Of a stretch of DNA of 64,000 bases, positions 12,952 to 26,738 are shown one piece after another (positions within the stretch are counted from its first letter, which is position 1; every line of letters starts with the position of its first letter). Under the pieces are notes generated by a model. The model had not been told where the DNA came from. It saw nothing but the letters and a program-made list of their open reading frames with translations, and searched no databases. The stretch comes from Eremophila alpestris peregrina (lineage: Eukaryota; Chordata; Aves; Passeriformes; Alaudidae): NCBI GenBank assembly GCA_009792885.1, contig WMCF01000007.1, positions 4,690,500 to 4,754,499 on the forward strand. Reading direction: 5' to 3'. The translations under genes were made by a program, and so were the position numbers.

Positions 12952-13723
12952 GTAACTGGTCATCAATAAATCATCAGTCAGATGAGCACATGTCTGTAAA
13001 AGGGCAGTTGTAGACTCCTCAATACCTTCTGCATGGGAATATTGGCTAATCCTGACGTTCTAACCAAAAGTGAAAGGAGACATTAGGGTTCTAATCTTGG
13101 AACTTTTTCTTTATTCTTAAACTTATAGATAATTGAGTTCTCTTTGATAAGACCATTCATGTGAAATGGATTTTGCAGGGCAAATTCCTGACTTTATGTA
13201 AGTAATAAAAATTACTTGTGGTACTGAACGACAGAATATTGGCTTGTTTCTTTTTTCAGATGGGATCAGAATATTTTCTCAGAAAATAACCTTTTTTATC
13301 ATCATAGCCAAAGGACTACAGGGCTTCTTCAGTAGCTATGGAGAACAAAGCCTGTTGTGTCATAGCCAGAGCAAACTCATTTCACCTTGTGGTTTCAAAC
13401 TGGTTGTAGTTAACTTGTAAGAGTTCTGTTGACATCATTTAACCAATTGTCCAATCTCCAAAGAGATAAGGTCATGGAGGTCTCTGTAGAGATCTCCTTC
13501 CTAAAGACCAGGTTTCCCCCACAACTGCATGTCTTCCTTCACCTAGAACAGGCTCTCAATGTGTGGCCTGATGCAAGTAGTAGAATCCAATAACAATGAT
13601 GTGCCTGCTTCAGGGGGAGGTTATATTTAAAGTGAAAGAACTCTGTCAGCCTGCTTTCCAGAAGTTCTCAGATCCTTCTTGGGTACAATTCTGGCTTTTG
13701 TTTCTGTACTGCCCTTGCTTGAT

Positions 13724-13746
13724 AAACAACAACAACAACAAAAAAA
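13724..13746. repeat. (AAC)n microsatellite ending in poly-A
   Basis: Five AAC units followed by a run of seven or so A bases, inside a STOX2 intron. Confidence 0.85.
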
Positions 13747-14958
13747 GACATCTCTCTTCATGACTAAACAAAAAGTTTTGGAGAGGCATAGATACAATTG
13801 CTGTGTTCACAAATGCTGGTTCAGAAGGTAGTCTTGTCAGCATTTGATATTTATCAAATAGTAAATGGAAATTGTCTGGGATTAAAGATACTGTGACATC
13901 ACAAAAAGGGACTCCTATAATAAGAATGTACTCTTGAACATGCTGCTTCTCTACTGGCCATCTGTATCTGGAGTGGGTGAATCATGCAAAATGCATCTTG
14001 GAGAGACATTTTACATTGAGGCGCTAAAACGCTGGGAAGAGGTTTACTGCTCAAGAAAGCAGAACGTCTTCATTTGTGCTTTGTAAGATCCTGGGCAAGA
14101 CGTATTCTGCATCTGAGTTTACAGCTCTCTAAAGTAGTTGAGAAACTTCTCCATTGTACCTATTTTATAGCTGCAAAAAGTAGCTAATTAAAAATGCCTC
14201 AGTAGGAAAACTACTGATGCATCTGTCTCATCTAGGCAGTCTAAGCACAGCCATGTTTTCATGTCTGGAATTTTTTTGGCTTACATTTTAGAGCATGAGT
14301 GACTTAAAGCCTTGAAATTTACATGTCTTTTGCTGTAACTGATACTGAGTTCTGAGAATTTAAAATACAATTCTCAATTAAGAGCTGTGTTTGGAATAAA
14401 CAATTCTGTCTGACATTTAATAATTTGCACTTTGAAAAAAATACTGCAAGCATATTTTGCAAATACTGGCTTTCTCTCTCTAGTTGTAGTTTGGTTTTGA
14501 CAGGCTGATTTTGAAAATAGCGGTAAAAATTGTAAGAGTTATAATGCAAAGAAGGCAAAGTTCACAATTGCAATCATTTTAATTCATTTTTATGATTTTC
14601 TTCCTAATTTATCTTTTCTATGTGTGTACGTATGTACTAGAAGAATTTCATAGATTGCAAGTATTTTTTCAATTATTCTATCAATATTTTTATATAAACA
14701 TTGTTGCATGGTGGAAATGATAATTTATTGGTGACATCCCTTGAGTTTCCTGGGAGCATGGTTATCAGTTCATTTGGTGTGTTGTGCTATTCTTGTTAGG
14801 CAGAACCAAACATGAAAAATAATTCAACTGGCTGGATTATTTTGTAGACATTGCTCAGACGAAGCCTGAGGCAAGTTAGCACATAGTCTCTTGCTGCCTT
14901 TTTTTTTTTTTCCACTAGCCATTAACATGTGAATTTCTCAAGTCTGAGATTTGGGGGG

Positions 14959-14986
14959 AAAAAAAAAACCAAAAAAAACCAAAAAA
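14959..14986. repeat. A-rich low-complexity tract with CC interruptions
   Basis: Three A runs (10, 8 and 6 bases) separated by CC. The pattern resembles the tract at 59474-59530. Confidence 0.85.
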
Positions 14987-17900
14987 GGAGAGCCTCACTA
15001 CCCTCACTTCCCAAAATGTAGAGAAAGTTATTTGAAGAAAAATAATCCACCCTTTGTTGACCAGTTTTCCCCCTTCTCTAGAGAAATGCCTTTCTCTCAC
15101 AACCATGACGTATTTAACATAGCAAGCATACATGTTCTCTCAGTATGAGGATTATCCAAACATTTTCTCCTTTCCAGTAAACAGAACTTTGTGTGCTGGC
15201 ACTTTTCACTTTTCTGGCCAAACTCCTCTAATAAATCAGCTGTAGCTTTTTGAGCCCTTGTATTCTTTGTGGCTACTGTAAAGTATCTGATGTCCTGTCA
15301 TAATCTGATAGTTTATTTTTCCTAAATATGTGCTGATGCTCTGAGGCAGGGAAGTGCATTACCACTGTAGATGTGTCTGTTATTATCACATAACCTCTCT
15401 GTATCTCTTCCTGTAGCAGCACTTGTCTGCCTGTGTTGTTTGTGCTTTAATGAACAGATGCTTCTCTGCTTTTCAGGGTGAAGCTAAATTTCCTAAGACC
15501 CCAGATGCTATTCTCAAAAGTGCCTAAGAATAATAAACCTTTTCTCAGTGCAGGGTCTTACAGTTGCTGTCTAGCCCTCTAGTTTGCTGAGCCATTGTGC
15601 AGGCATAAATCTGGGCCATGGCTCTATTTGAAATAAGGTATGCTAATTATTTATAACATCACATAGCAACCACTCCACATCTTTAACTAGTATTTCATGA
15701 GCCAATCAGAGTATTTCTTTTATCCCTTGTTAAGCCTTAGCATCAGCTCAGGAGAAAATCATTTTAGCAGATTTAACACCATTTAAGTACTACTTCAGAT
15801 GTATTTTTCCTGAATTTATTTTATTCAAAAAGTTTCTATTGATAATGCACATCTTATTTATGGTTTTTGTTATTTGTCAGGTTTTTAAAAGAGCAAGAGG
15901 GTAGCTCCTGCACGTGCTTCCATTATTCTAACTTAGAATTAAACATTGAGATGTTTGTACAACCTTACTTTGTAATTTATTGACCATGGTTTAAATCCCA
16001 TACATTAAATGTAAATCTTTGAAATCCAGTATAAGGAGCTAAGAATGTAACCCCTGTTCTGTGTTTGGCAACCAGACCCTCTTATCTGTATGAACCTGTA
16101 CAAAGACAACATCATCAAGCCTTAGTCTGTGCTGCCTTTAATAAGGATATTTGTCTTTTTTTTCCCTCCCCAATTTGTCCACATACACGTTTAAATAATT
16201 TTAAGACATTCAAAATTTCAGTGTAAAAAAAACTTGTGTAATTGGCCTAGCTTGCTTTGGAAGCAAGTGGTTTTCTGAAAGCTGGCAAATTCCTGACAAT
16301 CACCTTTATAACTTCAGTCTTTAAATATATGAATTATATGTGTAGCACTTAGACGAAGTGTCTTACATTAACTGAGTTCACTCTAGGTCAGTGTTCTTTG
16401 TGAGCAGCAAACAAGACATAATCTTCTGTCTGGAAGCTCAGTGGATAGCATAGTAGACTCTCTTGAGATACAGAAAATGTACATGTCTGATGATTCAGTG
16501 TCCAGACAGTTTCTGCTTTTGAATTATTAAACCACTACATAATCTTAAATAACACCACTGCTGTCATGCAGTATTTTATGGGCTAGAATCTGTCACTGGG
16601 TCTTTTTCCTCTTTTTCCTATTTAATGGTGGAAGGGAGATCATAAGGAGACCTTTGAATGCAGGGGGGTAGGTTGTGTATAGAAATTATGGGCGCAGATT
16701 GCTTTAAAGAAGAAAGTCGTGAGAAAGCCAAGAAATCTGTATTCACTCTGGATCTCATTGTTCCTTTTTTAATGCCATGGCTCCTGTCTGTCATGCAGGA
16801 AAGCATAAGCTGAGTTTGGGTCTGTTTCTGCTTTTGTAAGTACCTAAAAGAGCCTGGAATAAAACCCACAGCTACCCTTAGCTGGCAGTGCTGAGCTTCC
16901 AAGGTCTGCATCTGCTGTCATCACTGCTGGCTTAGTGAACCACAGCATGGACTGTATGCTGGGAGTGATAAAACTGGTAGGCTTCAACTCCAGAGAGAAG
17001 ACTGACACTATTAACTTTACAGCATCATCGACTGCCAGGCATGCTGATTTTTTTCCTTGGTGTTTATCTGCACATTCTCCATTCACAGGAGTTACTTAAT
17101 GTAACTACTGTGCATCCAGTGTTTAGAGACTCACCCAGCATATTGCAGCCCTTAAGGTTTACTGGGTGAAAAATACTGTATTATTGTTTTTACCATGTAT
17201 TTGTAGTGGATTTTTGTCCAATTGCTGTAAAACATCAGTACATCCATTTCAATCTCTTTCCCTAACTTTTCTCTAAGCTCCCAGGAGAAATATTTTCATC
17301 CCTTTTGTTTGTATTGTGATGTTTTTGAAACAGTATGTTAAGAAGAGTCTTTTAGTAAAATAAGGATGGAGAACTGGGTTCTCACAAAGGTAAGTACATG
17401 TTGAAGTCTTTACTTGTAAGCTTCTGGAAAGTGCAATGGATGGGGCAGGTTGTTTGTGTAGAGGAAGGAGGAGAGGTTGGCTGCTGCAGAGAAGGTGCAC
17501 CTGAGTTGGACCATGGGGGGACCTGCAGTGCATATTCAGCATGGGATGGAGAAACAAATGAACTTGAGTTTTGCAGTCATCCACATCTTCTTGTGATGCA
17601 AGTCATAATATCAAAGGGGTGGTGTTGCCCAAGCAGATGCAGCAGCTCCACTGCTGTGGAGGAATGACCACAGGTTGTTTCAGGGATTGAAATTACTTCT
17701 CATTTTCCTGTATGCTATCAAAAGCTCATGCAGAGGACAGCCTGCTTTGCCATGTAATCCAGAGGAATCTCATATTGTTTACTTTGTCCAGAGGGATTCA
17801 GAATTCTGGGCTAGGGATGAATAGTCTTTTTTCCCCCCAGCGCTCTCAATTTCAGCTTTTCCCACCTGTTGCTGTTTCTGGCATGTTAACTCATCTAGAG

Positions 17901-19666
17901 GTTCTGGGGGTCTTTGTTACTCTTGCTCAGATTATTACAGAAATTGTGGACATCTGCATGAAAAGGGGAGAAAATGCAAGCTCCTGATTCTCCATATTTT
18001 TTTCTAATTTTCATTCTCATTTATGCTCTCAAATTATCTCCTATCTTGGCCTCTCACTTCCTGCATCCAAAGTGGCCCTGATATTTCAGCTCTATGGGCT
18101 GTGCATGAGCTATATTAACTCTACCCCAGTCAAAACCAGCACATGCCCCTGTGTACTTCTCCCTGGTACCTTCTGTGTTGTAACTGCTTTCACTCATGTC
18201 CATGTTGTTCCTAAACCTTTGCTGTTTCCATTTTAAGATTTTAGTTATGGGTATGAGTAGAATGGTCATGTCACTAAGTTCAAACAACACTCAAAGTCAG
18301 ACATAAGAATGTGTTGCCTCCAACCCAGTTGCAAGAAAGAGGATGAGTTAAGGAATTAGTACAAATTCTTTTTTCTTGTTGTTTTTAATGGGTGTTGCTG
18401 TCACAAGGAGATCAGTGAGCTTGCAGGCTCCAACCTTTGACATGTTGGAGAAGAGTTGTGACCAGACACTCTGTGCTCCTGGAGATACTGTGTTTGTGGC
18501 AGGTACCCCAGCTGAGATTTCTCCATGAGGTGTTAACACTAACTTCTTCTGTTTAAAATAAACCATCCAAATCTTTGAAAAAAATTGTCTCTAGTTCTTA
18601 AAATGTAAACCAGACTAGTTCTCAGAATTAAAACACATTTTAGTTAAACAAAATGTATTGATTGAAGATAGCTTTTCCCACTCATAACATGGAAGTATTT
18701 TAATTTTTTATTCAGCATAAACCAACTTTTAAAAACTAGTTTGTGAACTAAAGTTCTTTTTTCCTTAGCTCTAGATGGAACTTACTCCTATACACAACAC
18801 ACACCTCAATGTTTTATCTAATAAAGTATTGAAGACTTGGCCAAGCAGCACTGAATCCAGCAGGTGAACTGGTAACGGGAAGGACCTGGCTCACAATGCC
18901 AGGTCTACCCTGTGCCATTGATGCAGGGTGGTCACACTTCTCCCTCTCTCAGTGTGCCATACATGCACTTAGGGAGTATCCCTCACATCTCACCTGAAAG
19001 ACAAGGAACTCTGAGAAACAAAATTTTGGGGGCTAAATCTGTAACTTCCAGCCTAATGGAAAAGACTTTTTGGGTAAGATGAACTGTATAATTCAGGGTG
19101 CCTCTGTTTTGGAGCAGCTGATGTAGTTCAAACATATTTTAATGGGAGAGCAAATCAGTTAAATCAGGTTTATGATAAAGGGACAGTTTGAGGAACTGTT
19201 TTTTTTTTCTGTATAGTGTTCTGTGAGAAAAGCAGCTTAGGCATCAAAGTAACAAATACTGCTTTATATGTGACAAGGCATTATAAGAATAGTTCTAAAT
19301 TTGGATATAAATACTTTTTGGAAGAAGAGTAAAAGTAGAGGATTTCCCGTGGCAGTTTGATTTTCAGTAATTCCGTCTTGCAGCTTAAGGTCACCTGCGC
19401 ATTGGAAGTGACTAGAAGTTCTCTTGGGGGTTTTTTTAGCACTTTATTAATGGCCTACTATTTAATTAATAATTGATATATCTGAAGTGTAGGAGATAAG
19501 TGGAGAAATAAACAGAGAAGAGAATGCCTAAGCTTTACTGCAGTTGTTTGTTCAGCATATTCCAGCTTGCAGATTGGATAAACTAGCTTTTTTGGGGGGA
19601 GGGGGAAACCAGAGAGTCCTACACAGTTTTATGCACTTCCTGATATGTGTTTACTGTTATTTCCAG

Positions 19667-21929
19667 GAGTTCCAACACCCAGTCCAGAAATCCTTCGACA
19701 TACTTTGAACATGCTTGTTCGGGAGAGGAAAATATACCCAACTCCAGATGGTTATTTCATTGTAACCCCACAGACTTACTTTATAACACCATCTCTCATA
19801 AGGACTAACAGTAAATGGTACCATTTGGATGAGAGGATACCTGACAGGTCTCAATGTACCTCTCCACAACAAGGAACTATAACTCCCTCCACCTCGGGTT
19901 GTGTCAGGGACCGGACACTACCCAAAAACCACTGCGACTCCTGCCATTGTTGCAGAGAAGACATGCACAGCATGCATGCATCTACCCTACAGAGGAAATC
20001 AGCAAAAGACTGTAAAGACTCATACTGTCCTCCTTCATTATGTCAGGTCCCACCTACTGAGAAAAGTAAAAGTACTGTCAACTTTTCATATAAATCAGAG
20101 ACGCTCACAAAGCCTAAGGATGTAGAAAAGCAGTCTAAGAAATTTGGACTCAAATTATTTCGATTAAGTTTTAAGAAGGATAAGACCAAACAGCTGGCAA
20201 ATTTCTCTGCTCAGTTTCCTCCAGAGGAGTGGCCACTAAGGGATGAGGACACCCCTACCACTATACCCAGAGAGGTAGAAATGGAGATTATTAGGCGCAT
20301 TAACCCAGACTTGACTGTGGAAAATGTCATGAGACACACTGCACTAATGAAGAAACTTGAAGAAGAAAAAGCTCAACGGAGCAAAGCAGGGTCTTCAGCT
20401 CACCACAGTGGACGAAGTAAAAAGAGCAGGAATCACAGAAAGTCTCATGGGAAATCGAGGTCGCACAGCAAGACCCGGGTGTCCAAAGGAGACCCATCAG
20501 ATGGCTCTCATTTGGATATACCTGCTGAAAGGGAGTATGAGTTCTATGATCCCTTGACTCGATCCCCACGGGAAGGCTGTTTTATAATAGAACACAAGGG
20601 AGATAATTATATAATGCACAGCAATCCTAACATGATTGAATCTCACTTTCCTATGACACCAGAGTGGGATGTGTCTGGTGAACTGGCCAAAAGAAGAACT
20701 GAAATGCCTTTCCCTGAACCTTCCAGGGGAAGTTCCCACTCCAAGGTCCATCGGAGCCACAGCCATACACAGGATAGAAGATCAAGGAATGAGCGGTCCA
20801 GTAAGGCTAAAGAAAGATCTAGATCCATGGATAACTCCAAGGGACCTCTGGGCTCAGCTACTTTAGGCACACCTGAAGATATAGGTGAAGGCTGTAGCCC
20901 AGATGACCAAACAACTAGCCAAACCTACATTGATGATAGTACCTTAAGGCCATCTCAGTCGCTCAGTCATCAAAGGGCTCTGATTTCATCTGCAAGCTAC
21001 AAAGAGACTTGCATCCCTGAAATAGCCAGTGGCAGTGTCGAAACCCCCAGTTCTTGTAGCCTATTGGAACAAGGCAAACCTACAGAGAATTTGCCACCAT
21101 ACAGTGAGCTCAACTCCTGCACAACAAAATCTGCAGTTGATGACTATTTTCAGTGCAACACATCCAGTGAGACTGTGCTTACTGCTCCATCACCACTGGG
21201 AAAGAATAAAGAGGATCATGATACGCTAACAGGGACAGATGGGCTAAAAAAAATGACTCCCACAGAAAGGCAGTCTCAACACATTGCTAGGGAGCCTGGG
21301 GTGCACAAGGAGGAGTCCCCAAAGGGCCCTAGCAGTGGTTCAGTGATTGCTAGCCAAACTCCAGAGGTGATTGCTAACGGGCGGCTGGTTCAACATCATA
21401 GCACTGAATCAAGCAGCCTTGATAAGAGGAAAGAAATATTTAGCAAGGACACACTCTTTAAGCCTCTGCACAACACTCTTTCTGTGAATAGTTATCATAA
21501 GTCTAACACTCTGCTAAAGCCCCATCAAAAGACCCCCTCTGACACATTGCCCGCCAGATGTGAGAAACTTGAACAAGCGATGGTAACCTCAGTCACACAA
21601 GTCATGCCTGTGTCTCAGAGACAGCAGGAGACAACTGGGAACCAGGAGGCCTCCTTTGACTACTACAATGTGTCTGATGATGATGACTCAGAGGAAGGAA
21701 CCAACAAAAATGCCGAGGAAGAAAAGAACAGGGATGATGTTGGTACGATGCAGTGGCTCCTAGAGAGAGAAAAGGAAAGGGATCTACAGCGAAAGTTTGA
21801 GAAGAATCTTACTCTTCTCACCCCGAAGGAAACAGAAAATAGCAACAACCAGAGAGCCACCCACTCAGCCCGCCTGGACAGCATGGACAGCAGCAGCATT
21901 ACTGTGGACAGCGGGTTCAACTCTCCACG
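19667..21929 (+). CDS. STOX2: STOX2 large exon (second half of winged helix plus central and acidic regions)
   Basis: This 2263-base exon starts after ttatttccag and ends ccacg|gtagga, open throughout. Counting the Gly of GDVSP as 1, it encodes residues 52-806. First comes the rest of the winged helix (PEILRHTLN recognition helix, then the YPTPDGYFIVTP wing). A Cys/His cluster follows (NHCDSCHCCRED, near 19930), then a basic KFGLKLFRLSFKKDKTK motif. A helical segment TALMKKLEEEKAQRSK and two Arg/Ser/His-rich basic tracts (about 20418-20500 and 20735-20830) come next; these could act in nuclear localisation. Near the end is an acidic run VSDDDDSEEG (about 21670-21697) followed by the conserved helix MQWLLEREKERDLQRKFEK. 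STOX2 is a nuclear storkhead-box protein linked in mammals to placental trophoblast differentiation; its DNA targets are poorly known. The match to vertebrate STOX2 is unambiguous and no frameshift or in-frame stop is present. Confidence 0.97.
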
Positions 21930-22469
21930 GTAGGACTGTCACATTCATTGCAGCTTTACAGACTAGGGAGTTCCATTTATGGGTTTATGGGTGTGTGATA
22001 TTGTGGTGACAGAATGTTGGGCTGTATTAAAAAATGTCACACATTTTCAGACTTTTTTTCTACAGCTCTGGAATCCTCTATTCAGATGTGTGGGTTTCCC
22101 ACCATACAGTAAGAAACCAATGACCATTTGCAGCATTGATTCTGAATTAGTTCATTTTCTGTTTGCTGAAAACCTCCCTGTATCCTTTTTTTTCTGTATT
22201 AAACTTGTGTTTGCTTTTAGAATAAAAGGGATGAGCTCCTGCATATTCTTCCCTTCCCTTTCCCTCTAAGATACTATCAACAAGACTAAGGGAAAGACTA
22301 GGCATGACTAGGTGGCATAATCTTTGGCAAAAAGAAAAACAAATTCTATTGTTCTGTGCTTGGGCTTCCTTGTTTGTTTTCTTCAAAAGTTTTGAAAGTT
22401 TATCTAGTTACCATTTCAAACTAGTGAGACTGGAATAGCCACTCCCCCTTACAAGTTAAAAGTGCTCAG

Positions 22470-22527
22470 GAGGTTTGAACTTCAGATATGACTTAACAGA
22501 GGTTTGAACTTCAGATATGACTTAACA
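22470..22527. repeat. Perfect tandem duplication, 2 x 29 bp
   Basis: The unit starting gaggtttgaacttcagatat occurs twice head to tail with no mismatch, at 22470-22498 and 22499-22527. It lies about 540 bases inside the last STOX2 intron. Confidence 0.97.
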
Positions 22528-25500
22528 CGGCTGAGAGAGAGGTAACCTTGCCTAAGATACTTGGGAAAAGAGTCCAGATGTTTGCATGTGGTGGTGCTGG
22601 TTAATAATTACTGTTCCAGGGATTTCAGGCATTGTGGAAGTCTCAGTGTGCTAGAAGTCTTAAAAATGTAGGGAGGAGAGAGTTGTTGGTGCATTCCCTG
22701 CCCAGGAGATTTCACAAGTTCATTTCCAGGTTAAGAATCCTTTATGCCAGCCTTCTTCTTTGTCTGTCTGACCTCGGCAGTCCTAGGTCCTTGATGGAAT
22801 GGAGCATGACCAGTTTTGTTTGTCCTGCATAGCAACTCATCTGAGTTCAGAACAATGACTCTAAGAACACAGAAATAATTTACAGTAGTAGTTCTGTTAG
22901 AGTGGCTTACTTAAGCTTAAATTATTTATTGGCTATGTTTAAAAATAAAACCTCCAAGACTGATTTTGTATTATGTGAAAAAATGGGGGGTTTTTGTATT
23001 TTTTTTGTCACTTTTTAAATTTCCCCCTATAAATGGTGTTTTTGTATCCTCAGAAGCATTTTTGGTTTTTTTTTTACATCAATAGCAAAGGCTCTCAGAA
23101 AAGCATGTGAAGGATTTCCTGTTTCTACACAGGACTAAATTTCATTTTCAGTTGAAGTCCTGTCACTCTGGAAGAAATTCCTTTGGATTTGATGGTTACT
23201 CCCACTTATGTTAATGACAAGACAGAAATCAGTGAGCCTGATGCAGCTTGCAGTGATTTATCAAACTAGAGCAGGCTTCTAGCAAATGTATTTTTTTTTC
23301 TGAGTAAAAAACCTGAAAAATAATTTGAGTAAATCATACCACGGAGTCCGTTCTAAAAAAGAAGCTTGAGAAGGCTTTGAATTTATGTTACTGATTGTTC
23401 TGCAGATGTCTGACATTTTTCTCACCTAGAACTGTTGTATTGAACTGTTTGTACTTTTGTTTTTTAAATGTGATCTCTTCCAGTAGCAGAAGTGCTATAC
23501 TTGCAGGCAATTTTTGTGAGGGAGTGTGTTGTGATGGTTGCTTCTTGCTCAGCAAGTCTCTTCAGAGTATGAGAATCACCTCCAGGACAGGATATCAGCT
23601 GGATTAAAATCAGTTCTTGGACTAACATTTTGTATGCTAGCTAAATATCAAACCTTTGTTTCTGATTAATGCAATGGTAGACATTTTCTTCCCTAATTAT
23701 TTACACAATAGCTAAAATTTCTGTTTATGTTAAACTTAGCTAGCAAAAGAACAGGATGTGGTGAGCACACTGGATTTAGTGCTGCCATACCACTTTGTTT
23801 AAATCAAAAGAGAAACAGATGAGCAATTTTCAATTATGTTTGTGTTCCACACATCCTTTTTTTCCTTTTTTTCTTTTTTTTTTCTTTTATTTTACTGTTT
23901 GCTTATTTACAAATACTATTTTTTGGCAAGGCCACATAAAATAAGCTTAAAAAAAAGCGAACCAAAACATTCTGTACATTCTGTATGGTATTTTGTTTTG
24001 TGAGACTGGCATATAGTCTGGATGTTTCAAAGCTTTTTCATGAGCTTTGCATCAAAATGATTAAATTCGATGATTTTGCTGAGTTTGGGTCACTTCTTGG
24101 TATAAGTCTCCAAAAATAAATTGCGTTGAGGGTGAATTTAACCCTTTGGCTAAAAGTACCATGATGTTATTACTATCCTACCTTACATTAAAAACTGTAC
24201 TCCACAGCCCCTTTCCAGGAAATACAAAATAGCTATCCAGCATCCACCTAGCATTCAGCTTGGTGTGACAGTGTCCTTTGGCAGATGCCATGGAAAGAAT
24301 ATAAGAACAGGTCATGCATATAGTGATGTTCCTCAGGTGTAGTCTTCTAGCCTCCACTGATGATGTAACTCTGCTTCCTGAGGTGGGGTGGTATCTTTTC
24401 ATTCAAACTGAAGTATGCAACATTGTTTGGGGAATCAAAGTTACCAATTTCATACTATAAAAGAAAAAAATATTTTTAAAGTCTGATAAATTGAAAAAAG
24501 GACATACATTTAGAAAGAAATGGCTGCAGTTAAAGAGATTTGCAATGGTCATTTGACTTCCAAAGTATTTGTGTGCAAAATGTGTGAACATATTAATCAC
24601 TATTGGGAAAAGAAGCCTCATAATATTTTGTACATTGCTTTTATGCAAATTACATACAGTAAATGTTAGCTGTCAAGATTAATTTTATTCCTTTGTTTTC
24701 AGGGCTTATGTAATACTGTTGCTCCTTTGTCACCTAAAGAAAGCTAATTTTTGCATTACTCTGCATGCATAATTTTCAATGCAGTTTTTGTATTTACATG
24801 TTGTAATGGTCAGTTTGTAATAGCAGGGTTGTGCATGTCTGAAGATCTGAAATTGGTGGTCCCATAAAGAATGATACAATACTAAATCATCTCTGAAAAC
24901 TAAGATTTGCATCTATTTTCATTAAAAAGCAGAGGGAGAGGAATAAAAAAGTGAGCAGGAGAGGTGCACCATAGATCATTGCAGCTCACAGGAATCATTT
25001 ACTATGCGTGTCACCCATCATAGTTCTTAGGAACTATGGACAATAAAACAATCATTGGCAGAAGAATATCACTACCATCCATTTTGACCAGTTTAAAAGA
25101 TCTGTGAAAGTTTTCCTAAAAGCCTCATTGATTTTCCAGACTCAGTCAGTTTAAGATTATTTAAATTTGCCCTATGACTGGGAAAAGTGTTTTTTCGTTC
25201 CCCTATGCCATGCACTCACGCGTATCTCCCCTGCCACATCTAAAGCTGTGCATTCCTACTCCTCCCTTGATGCCAGCACTAATCTTGTTTTGTTTTTTCT
25301 TAGGGCTAGTATTTAACTGAGAACGGTTCCTGATCTGTCTGGCTGCCTGCAAGGCTTAGTCAGGGAAGCAGCAGAAACATGTGGCAGGGTCAGATCTACA
25401 CCAGGCAGGCAAGAGCTACCCCTTTCAGTAGCAGGTGAATTTAGGTTGACTTTAAACTGACTATGGAACTTTTGTCATTGGTATCCTTGTTTCCAGTGCT

Positions 25501-26087
25501 TATTTAATAAGTGCATTGAGTCCTCTAAATTTATTCTGTTAACATCTTCATAGATAAGTGGTGATGTCATTTTACAAAGAAGTAGGGTACAGGGGAAGGA
25601 TACATGACCAGGGGACCACATGGATGTTTGAAAGCAAATCTATTCCTGAACAGGCACATGTTATTTAGAGATGAAAAATTATTTAATAGTGTAAAGATAC
25701 CAAAAATAGTAGTACTGCTAGAAGTAGCCTTAGCATGTAATGGCTGAGCTTTTTAAAAGCTGTAGACTAAAATACAAGCTTCTCTGCATTCATAATTAAA
25801 GGTATCATTAAAAGGCTTAATCTTTAAAAGTGTTAAGTGTCCTGTTACTCTTGTGCTTAAAATGATATGTTAGAGCTAAAGGAACATTGTCCATTTTCTG
25901 AATGAAATAGCAGCACTAGTTGTTGTCCAGGGCAAGATCACAGACCAGGCAATTGCCTCATTGTCTTGGTAAGTTGCAATCACCTCAGCTGCAAAGCAAA
26001 ATTGAAATGTTGCATTTAGAAGCATCGTGGGTTGAATGTAAGGTAAAACTTCTATTTAATGTTTTGTGTACAAAAACATAGGTAGAA

Positions 26088-26111
26088 GAGGAGACAACAG
26101 AGGAGACAACA
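26088..26111. repeat. Tandem duplication, 2 x 12 bp
   Basis: gaggagacaaca occurs twice without a spacer, in the last STOX2 intron. Confidence 0.9.
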
Positions 26112-26542
26112 GTGGATGCTGTGTTAAATGATTGCTGTCCTAACTCTGCCTAGTCGCAGAACTGATTTGATGAAGCTACTATGTGCAAAACTGCACCAGT
26201 CAGGAAAGAAAACTAGCACATTCCAAGTGCAAGGTGGAAGCTATTTCCTTGAGTGAAAAATCCAGATGCTGGATACTGGTTCAGCTTACAGTTTGTGTGA
26301 CAGCTTCATCTGTGCTCAGTGCTATACCTGTGTTACGGTGTGATGACTGCTGAGCACCTCTGGGACAATGCGTTTTGGAGGAACATATGTGTACTGTCAA
26401 TATGAGATGATTAATTGATGTGACATTACATACAAACACAGGAAACCTATTATAAAACACTCTGTTCTCCTTTCCTGTCCGGTCGAAAGATATATAGGCA
26501 TGTGATATATGAGTGTGTATATATATTTCTTTTCCATTGCAG

Positions 26543-26738
26543 CACTCGTGAGAGCCTGGCATCCAACACTTCAAGTATTGTTGAAAGCAACAGACGTCAG
26601 AACCCTGCTCTGAGCCCCGCTCACGGAGGCGCAGGCCCAACGTTCAGCTTCCGAGCCACTGCAGAGCCACCCACGAGTGAGGCTGAGAAACTGCAGAAAC
26701 CTGGTAACTGCCTGCAAGCTTCTGTCACTAGTGTCTGA
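26543..26738 (+). CDS. STOX2: STOX2 terminal coding exon
   Basis: The exon follows ttccattgcag and begins with the last base of the Arg codon split from the previous exon (CG|C). It encodes TRESLASNTSSIVESNRRQ and continues to the invariant-looking C-terminus LQKPGNCLQASVTSV, with the TGA stop at 26736-26738. This 64-residue tail is Ser/Asn/Pro-rich and matches STOX2 of other vertebrates closely. With it, the three canonical exons in the window total 870 codons, the length expected for the protein minus its first exon. Confidence 0.96.

Larger units (their letters stand above)
12952..19666 (+). other. STOX2: STOX2 intron between the two winged-helix exons, non-coding
   Basis: It runs from donor gtaact to acceptor ttactgttatttccag. 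It contains an (AAC)n run at 13724-13746 and an A-rich tract at 14959-14986. No coding exon, RNA gene or recognisable transposon was found. Confidence 0.75.
21930..26542 (+). other. STOX2: STOX2 last intron, non-coding
   Basis: Donor gtagga at 21930, acceptor ttccattgcag before 26543. The first intronic bases put TAG in frame directly after the last exonic codon, so retention ends the protein at NSPR. The intron holds a perfect 29-base tandem duplication (22470-22527), T-rich stretches near 23850-23890, and a 12-base tandem at 26088-26111. No other exon was recognised. Confidence 0.75.
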
